From: Parathielavia appendiculata | Lineage: Eukaryota > Ascomycota > Sordariomycetes > Sordariales > Chaetomiaceae | Direction of reading: 5' to 3' | Assembly: GCF_033297405.1 (NCBI RefSeq) | Contig: NW_026944221.1 | Location: 3,389,327-3,453,326, forward strand | DNA: 64,000 bases | Shown here: one piece after another, positions 23,051 through 32,581 of the stretch | How positions within the stretch are numbered: the stretch's first letter is position 1 | Layout: every line of letters starts with the position of its first letter | Translations under genes and position numbers: made by a program | The notes under the pieces: model-generated | Seen by the model: only the letters and a program-made list of their open reading frames with translations | Told to the model about the DNA's origin: nothing | Databases searched by the model: none

Positions 23051-24094
23051 TCAGACGACGTCCTCAAACTCGAACTGTTCGTCGTCCTCCTCATCCTCCA
23101 TCTTGAAGCTCATGGCGGCGCCCTTTTCGTCCGCCGTCTCGGCTGCGGTGTCCAGCTTGACGCGTTTGGCCGGCAGCATGTCGTCCTCCTCGACGTCGTC
23201 GTCCAAGGGGCGGTCCAGTGGTTCTTGGGTTTTCATCATAGCGAGCAGCTCGGATTTTGAACTGGGGACGGTGGTCTCGGTGATCCACGACGGCAGCTCG
23301 TTTTCTTTGGCGAGGCGCTCCTTTCGCTTGCGCTGCTCCATCCTCTCCTGCTCCATGTCGTCCGAGATGGTGACCTGCATAGTTTTGGGGCCGACGTTGG
23401 CGAGACCCTTGACGGCCGAGGGCTTCATGCCAAACAGGCTGCCGGGTTCAATAGGCACGCTGGCGAGGGCCTCATGGGTGGGCTCGCGCACGATGGGGCG
23501 GGCATCCTGGATGGCCTTGTCGAAGGTGCACTCAGGCACCATGATGCGGTCGATTTGCTGCAGCATGTCGGTCATGAAGCGGAACTGGTTGTTCATGCGC
23601 GAGAGCTGCTGGTGCCCCGCCGTGTCGTGCTCCCTGAAGAGCTCCAGCACGGTGCCGCAGCGCTGGCAGAGGAAGCCGGCGGACGAGACCTTATCGAGCA
23701 CCTCGAGCTGGGTCCACTGGGCGCGGCAGCGCGGGCACGAGTACTCCTTGGACTCGTCGGCGGGCTGGACGCTGCCTTGCATATCCTTGTCGGTCTTGTA
23801 GACGCGCCACTTGATGGCATCGATAGTCTGGCGGTAGTCGATATAGTAGTAGGTCCGGTTGATGGGGCGCGACTTGCCCTCTTGTATCTCGGGCCGTGTA
23901 TGGACGACCAGGAAGCGGGCGTCGCGCAGGCCAGCGCACAGGCGGTGGAGGTCTTTGAGGTTCATCTTCATGAGGTAGGCGAGCTCGTCGTCGCGCAAGG
24001 CCGAGTGGGTGACCAAGGCATCGACCACGAGTATCTCTTGGGTCGTGTAGAAGGCGCGCATGACGGCGCGAACCAGTGTCTGGACAACCTCCAT
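23051..24094 (-). CDS. TFA1: TFIIE large (alpha) subunit
   Basis: A single exon of 347 aa. TFIIE joins the RNA polymerase II pre-initiation complex and recruits TFIIH. The N-terminal part (1-100) is the winged-helix TFE domain (VRAVMRAFYTTQEILVVDAL, then SRPINRTYYYIDYRQTIDAIKWR). A zinc ribbon follows with Cys120, Cys123, Cys143 and Cys146. The C-terminus is acidic (MEDEEDDEQFEFEDVV), as in other TFIIE alpha proteins that contact TFIIH and TFIIF. A basic helix, EQRKRKERLAKENEL, lies in between. The start is the first ATG in frame; the frame stays open upstream to 24484 with no ATG, so that part is taken as leader. Confidence 0.94.
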   Translation of the reverse strand: MEVVQTLVRAVMRAFYTTQEILVVDALVTHSALRDDELAYLMKMNLKDLHRLCAGLRDARFLVVHTRPEIQEGKSRPINRTYYYIDYRQTIDAIKWRVYKTDKDMQGSVQPADESKEYSCPRCRAQWTQLEVLDKVSSAGFLCQRCGTVLELFREHDTAGHQQLSRMNNQFRFMTDMLQQIDRIMVPECTFDKAIQDARPIVREPTHEALASVPIEPGSLFGMKPSAVKGLANVGPKTMQVTISDDMEQERMEQRKRKERLAKENELPSWITETTVPSSKSELLAMMKTQEPLDRPLDDDVEEDDMLPAKRVKLDTAAETADEKGAAMSFKMEDEEDDEQFEFEDVV

Positions 24095-25115
24095 CGCGAC
24101 CTGGTTTATACGCTTTGGTAAAGCGGAATAGGTTGTCGGTGTTGAAGGACCAACAGTGTGGTAGTTGTTTGAGAGTTGAGATGTCTTTTTGAGTCGTCGA
24201 CTTCCAGGTCGAATCTTTCGGTTCACAAAGCGAGCGTCTGGTGATTGTTTGGAATGAGTTCCAGGATTGTGATCCTCTTCGTAGAAGAGTAGCGGGAAGA
24301 AACGCGCGGGCAAAAGACCTGTTGACAACGAGTAGTTATGCCTGCTTGCGTCGGTTTCTGTCTGAATGACAAGAGAAGAGAAGACGAGGGAGCCTAGGCT
24401 GAGGCTGACGGCTTTTATGAGTGCGCGATACTGTGTTGTGGCGGCACCGCGCCAACAACCTGCAATTTCTTTCGCGGAAACCACGAGGTCAGAACAAACA
24501 GCTAGTGTGTCAATTCTACATTAGAGGCATATGTAACTGAATTTTAGTCCGGCTCCTAGCTCGTTATATGCAGTTTCCGGGCTTGGAGTGCAAGTCGAAG
24601 GCAGACGTGGAAAGGCAAAATACGTATATAGTGTAATTCTATAAGCTTGCACACAGTGCTCGCCAAGCCCTTGTCTTCGGAACCTCTCAGTCGCAACGTC
24701 GTCATCCTGCGAGGGCTCTCAATGTGAGTGGCCATTTCATTCTCTGCATGTTCGGTCGAAACCTTGAAGAGGAGCCCCACGCCGATCCGGCGGCATCAGT
24801 TCCGGAATTCTGGAAGGTGCACGTCACTGAAACCGCCGGGATGGGACGCAGTCAAAAGATGCTCACCGCACTCGACCTGGGTCGGCGCGTCCTAGTTGGC
24901 AACCGTTTTGCTGAACCCGCAGTTATGCTCTGCTTTGCTTGATTTGACTTACGCCCCCAGAAATCTCTTACGGTATTCATCTTGCTATGGTGCCCGCGGT
25001 GCTTTGCTGAGAAGTTCTGCCCGATGCCCCAAGAGGTCCCTCCCACAACCTGTTTCATGAAATTCCGAATGATCAATCGACACGACTTGGGGCGACGCCA
25101 CCTGGATCTGCGAAG
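24095..25115. other. Divergent promoter between TFA1 and POL4
   Basis: About 1 kb shared by two genes transcribed away from each other. No ORF here resembles a protein. No RNA gene is seen. Confidence 0.5.
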
Positions 25116-27037
25116 ATGGCTTCGAGTAGTCGACTTCGAAAGAGGTCAGCTAGCAACATGACGCTCAGCTTCCCCATCATCTTTCTTCTTGCTACCAATC
25201 TTAACTCGAAAGAACTCCAGGATCTCGAGGAACAAATCCCCACGCTCACTTACGATATCAACGAAGCCGAGATCGTACTGGGCAAGGTGTTCCGCAAGGA
25301 GCGAGCACTATTTGAGCTCAGGAAACATAGGCTCATCACCGAAGAGGTCGAACCATCAGAAGCTTCCACCTCTGCATCCCATGGCAGAAAACGCGTTAAG
25401 CTGGATACGCCTGCCCTGGGCAGCTCTGATTTGGACTCGGACACGGCATCGGACGGCGAGATCCAGCGGCGCCTTATCGGGTCAGCTCCTGTCAGCCCCA
25501 CCGTCAAGGTGGTGAAGCTGCCCTGGTTCACCGAGTCGGTCAAGGCAGGAGAAGTTCTTCCGATGGACGACTATCTCGTATACGAAGGGCACAAGGTGCC
25601 AAAGACCCCGGTGAAGTCCGCACAGCCCCTGCCGGCCGAAATAGCGGCACAGGTCATGAAACGCGCTGCGGCCGATGCAGGCGCTCTCTCCAGAGGCAGC
25701 CCACGGGCGACATCATCTCAGGGGAGACGGGGCGAGACTTACACCAGCCATCCCGTCCGGCCCGCCCTACTTAGGCAGACTACGTCAGAGCATGAGATAG
25801 ACACGCAGTTGCCACCAATACCAGACTACCTCCATACTACGTATTCGTGCCAGCGTCCAACCCCTGTCCATCCTCCAAACGAGGCCTTCATCAAGGAGCT
25901 CACCAAAATCAAGACGGCCCGGACATTGGTTGGGGATCATATAGGGGTGAGAGCTTACTCGAGCGCCATCGCCACCATTGCTGCCTATCCGTATAGCATC
26001 CAGACGGCACAAGGTAGGAACAGACACCCTGTCGTACCCATGCATTTTCTCCCGGCTAACATGCCCACACAGAAGTGGCAAGGCTCCCAGGCTGCGGCAA
26101 CAAGATTGCCCTGCTCTTCCAAGAGTTCAAGGACACGGGTCAAATCAGGGAGGCGCGCGAAGACGAATCGGACCCCAAGCTGGCCGTGCTCATGCTCTTT
26201 TACAACATCTGGGGCGTGGGCGAAACAACAGCGCGCGACTTTTACAACCGCGGCTGGCGCGATCTTGACGACATTGTCGAGTACGGCTGGGACACGCTAA
26301 ACCGCGTGCAGCAGATTGGCGTCAAATACTACGACGAGTTCCAGCTCAAAATTTCGCGGGCCGAGGTCGAGTCCATCTCAGCCACCATTCTGGCGCACGC
26401 CAACGCGATCCACCCCGGGTTCGAGATGGTCATCGTGGGCGGCTACCGGCGGGGCAAGCTCGAGAGCGGCGACGTCGACGTCGTGCTGAGCCACCGCGAC
26501 GAGGCCGCCACGCAGGATTTCGTCGGGCGCATCGTCATTAACCTCGAGCGCGCCGGCTACATTACGCACACGCTCTCGCTCACCACGGCCAACTCGGAGC
26601 GCGGGCAGGTGCCCGTCAGCTGGAAGGGCGACGACAAGAACAAGAAGGCCGGTGCGGGGTTTGACACGCTTGACAAGGCGCTCGTGGTGTGGCAGGACCC
26701 GGTGTGGGACAAGAATGAAGAGGGCGAGCCCAGGAGGAATTCGAACCCACACCGCAGGGTCGACATCATCATCAGCCCCTGGAAGACGGCCGGGTGCGCG
26801 GTGCTGGGGTGGACGAGCGGGACTACGTTCCAGCGGGACCTGCGGAGGTACTGCAAGAAGGAGAGGAGCCTCAAGTTTGACAGCAGCGGGATACGGAGCC
26901 GCACGGATGGGTCGTGGGTCGATTTTGAGAGCGGACCGGACGGTTCGCCGGCGCCGGATATGCTGACGGCGGAGCGGAGGGTGTTTGCGGGGCTGGGCTT
27001 GGTATACCGGCCGCCAGAGGAGCGGTGCACGGGGTGA
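25116..27037 (+). CDS. POL4: DNA polymerase family X, Pol4-type (2 exons)
   Basis: Exons 25116-26013 and 26073-27037 (intron 59 nt) give 620 aa. Fungal Pol4 fills gaps in base excision repair and non-homologous end joining. The N-terminus (about 18-75) looks like a BRCT domain (IIFLLATNL .. INEAEIVLGKVFRKERALFELRK). A serine- and proline-rich linker with an RKRVKLD segment (possible nuclear signal) follows. The 8-kDa and fingers regions begin near residue 255 (NEAFIKELTKIKTAR). The splice joins AQ to EVARLPGCGNKIA, a helix-hairpin-helix. The palm holds GGYRRGKLESGDVDVVLSH with catalytic Asp433 and Asp435; the third Asp is Asp530 in VDIIISPW. The stop TGA is at 27035-27037. Yeast Pol4 or human Pol lambda/mu are the closest known types. 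Confidence 0.93.
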
Positions 27038-27698
27038 ATGATTTGGATATGGAGTATCTTAGGATATAGGCGTTCCTGGATGTCCCCGGTGCCACGGATC
27101 TTGCCGATGATGTGATCGTAGGACGCATCTCGTGATCGGCGAAAAGTGCGAGACAGCCAGTGGGAGGCCAGAACAGCTCACTCTGGCCCCAACTTTAGCG
27201 GGAGGGGCCGCCTTCCGGTTACCGAGCTGCACGACATGTTGCATTCCCATAAAAACACCTAAAACTTCAGGTTCGAGCATCACCACCATCAATCAATTGA
27301 ACTCGTCGTCCGTCTGTCGGATTCGGCGAGAACGAAGCGCGAAGGGACGTCAAGTGCTGAAATGCCGTCGGCATGATTCCGTGCCACGGACACTTTTGGT
27401 CGGCGTCGGGCAGTCTTGTGCCCGCCAACCACGACCTCATTGGTCAACTGATGGCCTGGGCTGGAACAAAACGTGTCCGGGATGGGGCATTCCCGCCGAC
27501 GGACAGTTACGTAGCAAGCAGAAGCCAACAGAAGACCGTGGCATGATCAAGGCGTTCTATTTGAACTTGTTGCCGTCTGTCTACCTTTGGCGTCAATTCA
27601 TCAACTGGCATCTCACAAAACAACCCTCAGCAGATCTCTTCTCAGTACTTGGAGATTCCAACAGACCCCAATCTAAATCAAACCAAACAGTCGTCAAA
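27038..27698. other. Intergenic region between POL4 and MAPEG gene
   Basis: 3' end of POL4 and promoter of the next gene, same strand. I see no gene. The bases before 27699 are A- and C-rich (AACCAAACAG), as in many fungal leaders. Confidence 0.5.
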
Positions 27699-28338
27699 AT
27701 GACCATCATCACTGTTCCCAACGGATACGGGTAAATCGTTCATCGCACCGCGCATTTCCTGAGCCTACGACTTCCAAACTAACCATGTAACCCAGCTACG
27801 TCCTCCTAGCCGCCAGCTCGACCGCGTTCCTCAACACCTTCCATGCCATCCTGACGTCCACCCGCCGCAAGGCTGCCGGCGTCAAGTACCCCATCACCTA
27901 CGTCACCGCCGAACAGGCCGACAAAGATCCCAAGGCGTATGCCTTCAACTGCGGTGCGTCCTCCATTCCCCCTCTTTCCTATCTTAAAACTAGAAGACTG
28001 ATGGACAACTGTCTAGCCCAACGCGCCCACGCGAACTTCACCGAGAACCTGACCCCGTTCCTCACCGCTTTGCTCATATCCGGGCTCAAGTACCCCGTCT
28101 ACTCAGCCGTGCTTGGCGGCACCTGGGCCTTTGGCCGCGTCTTGTTTGCGCTGGGCTACACGTCTAAGGGCCCTCAGGGACGGACGACGTATGTGCACTC
28201 TCAAGACTTTTTGCCGTTCTTGTGGTGTTGCTTGCTAATCAACCGGGTGATAGGGGTGGGTATCTTGCCTCGCTCAGTAACATTGTTCTGGCTCTTGGGG
28301 CTGCTTATACTGCTCTGGGGTTTGCGCTAGGTTGGTAA
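27699..28338 (+). CDS. MAPEG-family microsomal glutathione S-transferase-like protein (4 exons)
   Basis: Exons 27699-27730, 27796-27953, 28017-28188 and 28254-28338 (introns 65, 63, 65 nt) give 148 aa, the usual MGST3 length. Members are small integral membrane proteins that conjugate glutathione or reduce lipid peroxides in ER and outer mitochondrial membranes. The spliced protein has four hydrophobic segments: near 9-25, about 73-90 (NLTPFLTALLISGL), 95-115 and 124-145. The MAPEG signature is seen in FNCAQRAHANFTENL, with the Asn, Arg and Glu residues that bind glutathione in the family. Exon 4 (GGYLASLSNIVLALGAAY) was placed from the donor GTATGT at 28189 and acceptor TAG at 28251-28253. 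The exact substrate cannot be told. Confidence 0.88.
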
Positions 28339-28603
28339 ACTGGGGACTGGAGTGGTGATTGTGAGGTGCACATACTGATTTGTTGCCGTGTATTATAATG
28401 GACGGGATGCGTATATGTGTAGGCGAGGAACTTGTCAGTCTTTTAGAAGCTGTTTATATCACTGAAGAGCTGTTTGTGGTCGTATCTGCTCTGTATTGAT
28501 TATGTGGATCATAGCAGACGATGTCTACGGCCAAAAGGTAAAAACTTTCAGATTCAGCAGTCTTCCAAGCAACTCGTTTGCTTCCCCCATTCCCCACTCC
28601 AGC

Positions 28604-31435
28604 CTATACTCGGGCTCGGGCTCGGGTTCCGCATAGCCCTCCTTCTGCTCCCTTTGCCTCTGCCCCGATCTCGACCGGCCACGCACTGTTCCCTTCCAGC
28701 TCGCCCACTCGCCTTTGCCCTTCTCCCATCTCAACAGGCCACGCCCAATCTCCTTCCACCTCAAACACAGGCTCCCGCAGCCAGCAATCTTCCCTGAGCC
28801 CGTCCACCGTTGCCCACGGCGAGTACAGCGCCACCGGCCGTCCCGCGCAATCCGTTGCAACCCACCTCTCCTCCCCAGGCAGCTTCTCGCTCAGCAAAGA
28901 AACACTCTGCTCGAACCTAACTCCAGCTGGAGCCGGCCCGTCACCTGGCACGCCGCCCCTATGAAGCCCGCCAACACCATCGCTCTCATCATCCTTACCC
29001 AACGCCCGGCTCTGCACCCCTTGCTGTTGAATCGGATATCCTTGTAGCTCTTGTTGCTGTGGTGGTTGTTGTTGTTGTTGATGTTGACGATAATGAAGTT
29101 GAAGACGACGAAGGGCGTGAAGGTCCCAACTCCTACGCCGCCGCCCCCAACAAACCTTCCTCCTCTTCCACCACACGGCCAAGGCCCAGGAAATAAGCCC
29201 GGCCCCGACGACCCCGCCGACTGTGCCGCCGATGATGGCGCCGGTACTGCGGCTACGGTAACTGCTGGCGCCTGAGACGGTGGAGGCCGGGTCGTCGCTT
29301 GGGCGGAAGGCGTCGCTCGAGAAGAGGTATTCCAGGGGACGGGATGAGAAGCCTGACGCGGGGGTGCGGCCGCTTATTTTGAGAGAAACGGGTTTAGTTA
29401 TTGTTTCTGTTCGGTTTTTGTGGTAGTAGAATTGCAATAAGAGGGATAGGAGGCGGGAAAAAGGGGAGGAAGGTGAGGTGGAAAAAGAAAAAAAAAAAAA
29501 AAAAAAAGGGGGGGGGGGGGGGGGGGCGAATGCGAAAGCTCACCGGCTAGCCCTCTTTCGCTAGGCGAAAGAGGCCTAGCCGGTACAAAACCTTCGGGAG
29601 TGTTTACTTCGCGGGGCTAGGGCGGCGTTGGGCGGCGGTTATCGTCTTTTTGTTGCCATGGGGCTGGCTCGAACTGGCGAACTCAGAGAGCCATACGAAC
29701 AGGATCCAAGGCCCGGGGCATTGCCCCGACCACCGCTGTCGACCGTTAGGCTACTAGGCGGTGGTTGGTGCAATCTGGGAATACAGACCTTCTACATCAA
29801 CCACCGGCTGGTTCTCACCGGGCAAAGTCTTTCATCCGAACTGTTGCTGTCTGCCTACCTCGCAGGTGATTCGCGGGAGACTGGCCAGGGGCCTGGGAGA
29901 TGGAAGGAAATGCGATGGGGAAACAATAAGAGCGGCAATGAAGAGAGGGGGCGGAAAAGACAAGGATAAATCGTTTCGATTCATGAGAGAGAAGAAGGAA
30001 AGCGAAAATAAACTCACTGGGCGTTGTAGTACTCCTGGATTCTGGGCGCCGGGGGCTGCGGTGACTGCTTTGCCCGGTACGCCGCACTCCATGTCAGGGT
30101 GCTCAAGTCAAAGACGGCCAGTCCCTTGGAAAAAGGATCGCGCGTCTGGAAGCCGGCCCTGTACGAGTCGTTGCCGGCTTCATGCGCGGTGTCGACGCCG
30201 CCGATGGTCAGAATCTGGCTGCCCCCAACCGCGTTACAGCTCAGTCCGTGGCGGGGGTGGGCTGCTGGGTAGTCCGCCTTGGCCCAGTGGAACGCCGGGA
30301 GGGTCAAGACATAGGCGCTGTCATAGGGCGTTGCGCCCGCGCCGAGCTGGCCGTCCCAGCCGCCGTAGACCAGAATTTCGTGCGTCCGGTTGCTCGATAC
30401 GGCCCCGGCAATGCAAAAGTCGGTTCTGTATTGGGGGATGTCCCCGGTCGTCTTCTGGTGGTACCACCTTTGGGCCTCGACATCGTAGACATGAACAGTT
30501 TCGAATGAACTATTGCGGTTGTCCAATGCCTGGTTCTGAGATCCTCCGACAGCAATCAAAATCCCCCGGTCTCCCCAATTGGGGACGTACACCATCCCGG
30601 CAAAAAACGGGATTCCTCCTCGAGGTTCGATGCCGCTCGCATCGAGCATCTGACTGTCCGAGATATCGTATGTATTGAAACTGCTGGGGCGTTGGGCCGC
30701 TACATCATTTCCTACAATGTTTGTCAGCCACTGTGTCAACGCTGACTGCCGAGGCATCCTAGTGGGTTAGACGAACCAACCAAAAGAAAACCATAGCCAT
30801 GCCCGCTGACAACGAGGGCCTTGGAAGGCCTCGGCTGACTCGTGAACCATTCATGAGCGCTTCCGTTGAGGCTCTTCCAGGAGCCACCGGCCGACTCTCC
30901 CGGCGTGAAAGACCACAGTCCTTGGGGTGAAAATGCTTGGTCCCCAAAGCGTGGCGTGCTTCCAGCAAAGCCGGTGTACAGTACTCCTTTGCTGCGGTCG
31001 ACCCATATGCCCCCGTGACTCAGGTTCGGGACCCCGGTGGGCTTAAGGCTGGACAACAAGACGACCGAATCATTATTCCAGTCGTTTGAGAGGTCTATCG
31101 ACAACAATGTGTTTGCTGTGAATGCGTCAGGCGCCGACTGCCGATGAGCTCAGAATGACAATCCATACAGTACTGGTACGTAATATCCTCGCCCTTTTTG
31201 TAGGACACCTCTCCGCCGTCGATGTAGACTCGCCTGTTCAGCACAACAGCTTCGACCGTTAGCAGCAACAGTCAAGAATTTCTGACAGTATGATAGGCTT
31301 ACAAGAGTGGTATGCCCTTCTCAGGAAGGTTGAGGTGTCAACCACGCCGTCTGCCTGTCTCGAAGACAAGAGGACATGAGACGGATGGACATGCGGTAAT
31401 GCATGTACAAAGCTTAGAGCAAACAACAGCGACAT
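28604..31435 (-). CDS. Secreted kelch-repeat protein with a single membrane anchor (5 exons)
   Basis: Exons (minus) 31435-31303, 31249-31169, 31115-30777, 30711-30018 and 29372-28604 give 671 aa. The introns are 53, 53, 65 and 644 nt. Residues 1-20 (MSLLFALSFVHALP) look like a signal peptide. Kelch blades follow, including YIDGGEVSY, LVVSGHGYGFLL, LIAVGGSQNQ, ILVYGGWDG and ILTIGGVDT. A membrane helix lies at about 460-482 (TGAIIGGTVGGVVGAGLISW), followed by WWKRRK as a stop-transfer signal. The cytoplasmic tail has a Gln-rich stretch and two copies of a WPVE motif. The layout is outside kelch propeller, one helix, inside tail. Ligand and role are unknown; cell-wall sensing or cell-end polarity are guesses. 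An in-frame ATG at 31573 would add 46 residues. The last intron is ten times the usual size. Confidence 0.8.
29488..29526 (+). repeat. A20-G19 homopolymer junction
   Basis: Twenty A (29488-29507) run directly into nineteen G (29508-29526). It lies in the long intron of the kelch gene; on that gene's strand it reads C19-T20. Such a tract can form triplex or G-quadruplex structures, and it is also a classic place for assembly or sequencing error. Confidence 0.9.
29542..29584. repeat. Near-perfect hairpin, 20-bp arms with one mismatch, 3-nt loop
   Basis: Left arm 29542-29561 (begins ACCGGCTAGC) and right arm 29565-29584 (ends CTAGCCGGT) pair at 19 of 20 positions around the loop TAG (29562-29564). 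It starts 15 nt from the end of the poly-G tract, inside the long intron of the kelch gene. Confidence 0.85.
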
Positions 31436-32581
31436 CGAAGTAGGATCCAATAGTTGGAAACAATACAGAGGTTGCTGCCAAGGACAGAAGAAAGGTGCAG
31501 CTTCAGAAAAGAATGAAAAGATGCACAGGCCTTTGAGCCCGAGCACAAAATCTGCAAGACAGGCTTTGGACATTCCGCAGCAGCTTGCGAAGCCTCAAGC
31601 CGATGCCCGTGACTGCTAGTGTGCCGTGTAAAGCATGACTGCAACTGAGCGTCATGGCGTGTTCTGACCCAAAACCTACACAGTAGAGCAGATAGACGTG
31701 TCAATGCAGTCAATCTTGCACAGACTTGCCATGAACCGCCCGTTCCCATCTCTAGGGCAACAAACCATGCTCCTAAGATATGACCCTGCGGCTTTCATTT
31801 GAATATCCGATTTCGAACACAAAAGGCCTACCGTGCGCCGTAATTATTGAGTATCGAAGTCTTCTACGCAGAAGAAAGTTTGACAATACATTCGGGTGCG
31901 AGAGAAAAAAGCGGCAAATGCAATAGATTGAACATCTCAGCGTGACATGGTTTACTCAATCGTCCAAATATAACCTGACTGATTGTGACCGCGGTTATCA
32001 ATAAAGAGCATCTGGCTTCCGTCATCCGGGAATTTCGTGATGTTCACATTGGTGTTGAAGTGAGCTGATAAGGCTTGATTGGGTCTGTGGGTCTAATTCC
32101 AACTGGAGAGTGGGAACGTCCATTGCCAAGGCAGGCCCCGGTCGACACAGCCACACAAAATGAGCCACACAGCCATTGCACCTTCGACCTGGAACTTGTC
32201 CTTTTCAGGGAGGGGACAACACTCTGGCGCCCGAGAGCTTGTGCAAGCGAAAGCGGGCAACACCTCAACAAGACAACTTGCGATTTGAGCAGCTGTTCCA
32301 ACAGGCATTGCTCGTCGGAACTGCTCCAGCGCTCGATTGATCCCATTTCTTAGTGTCATTGACACACAGTAGCTCCTGCGCCCGAGTCCAACCGATTTGC
32401 TCTGCAAGGTGCGCCCGCCACTTTGACTTCAACAAGGACTCGACGCTGATGACAGCTTGCATGTATATAGCCCAAGGACACGCCTCCGTCTGCAGCCCAT
32501 TCGAAACCACCAACCCGCTCTTGACAACAATATTCATCATCGCCGTCCAGATTGGGGCGTGTCGACAACACATCCGTTGCC
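31436..32581. other. Divergent promoter between the kelch gene and SEC23
   Basis: About 1.15 kb shared by two genes transcribed away from each other. Apart from the in-frame extension of the kelch ORF to an alternative ATG at 31573, no coding sequence is seen. The SEC23 ATG at 32582 is preceded by a C-rich leader. Confidence 0.5.

Noticed and set aside
24095..24484. N-terminal extension of TFIIE alpha by 130 residues
   Set aside because: The frame is open but has no ATG, and the conserved domain starts right at the ATG 24094.
29666..29753. Possible tRNA gene on the minus strand
   Set aside because: A and B box matches exist, but no acceptor stem or T-stem pairing can be drawn; kept only as a SINE-like finding.
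31259..31573. Extension of the kelch protein to the in-frame ATG at 31573
   Set aside because: It would bury the signal peptide 46 residues inside the protein; the ATG at 31435 gives a normal secretion signal.
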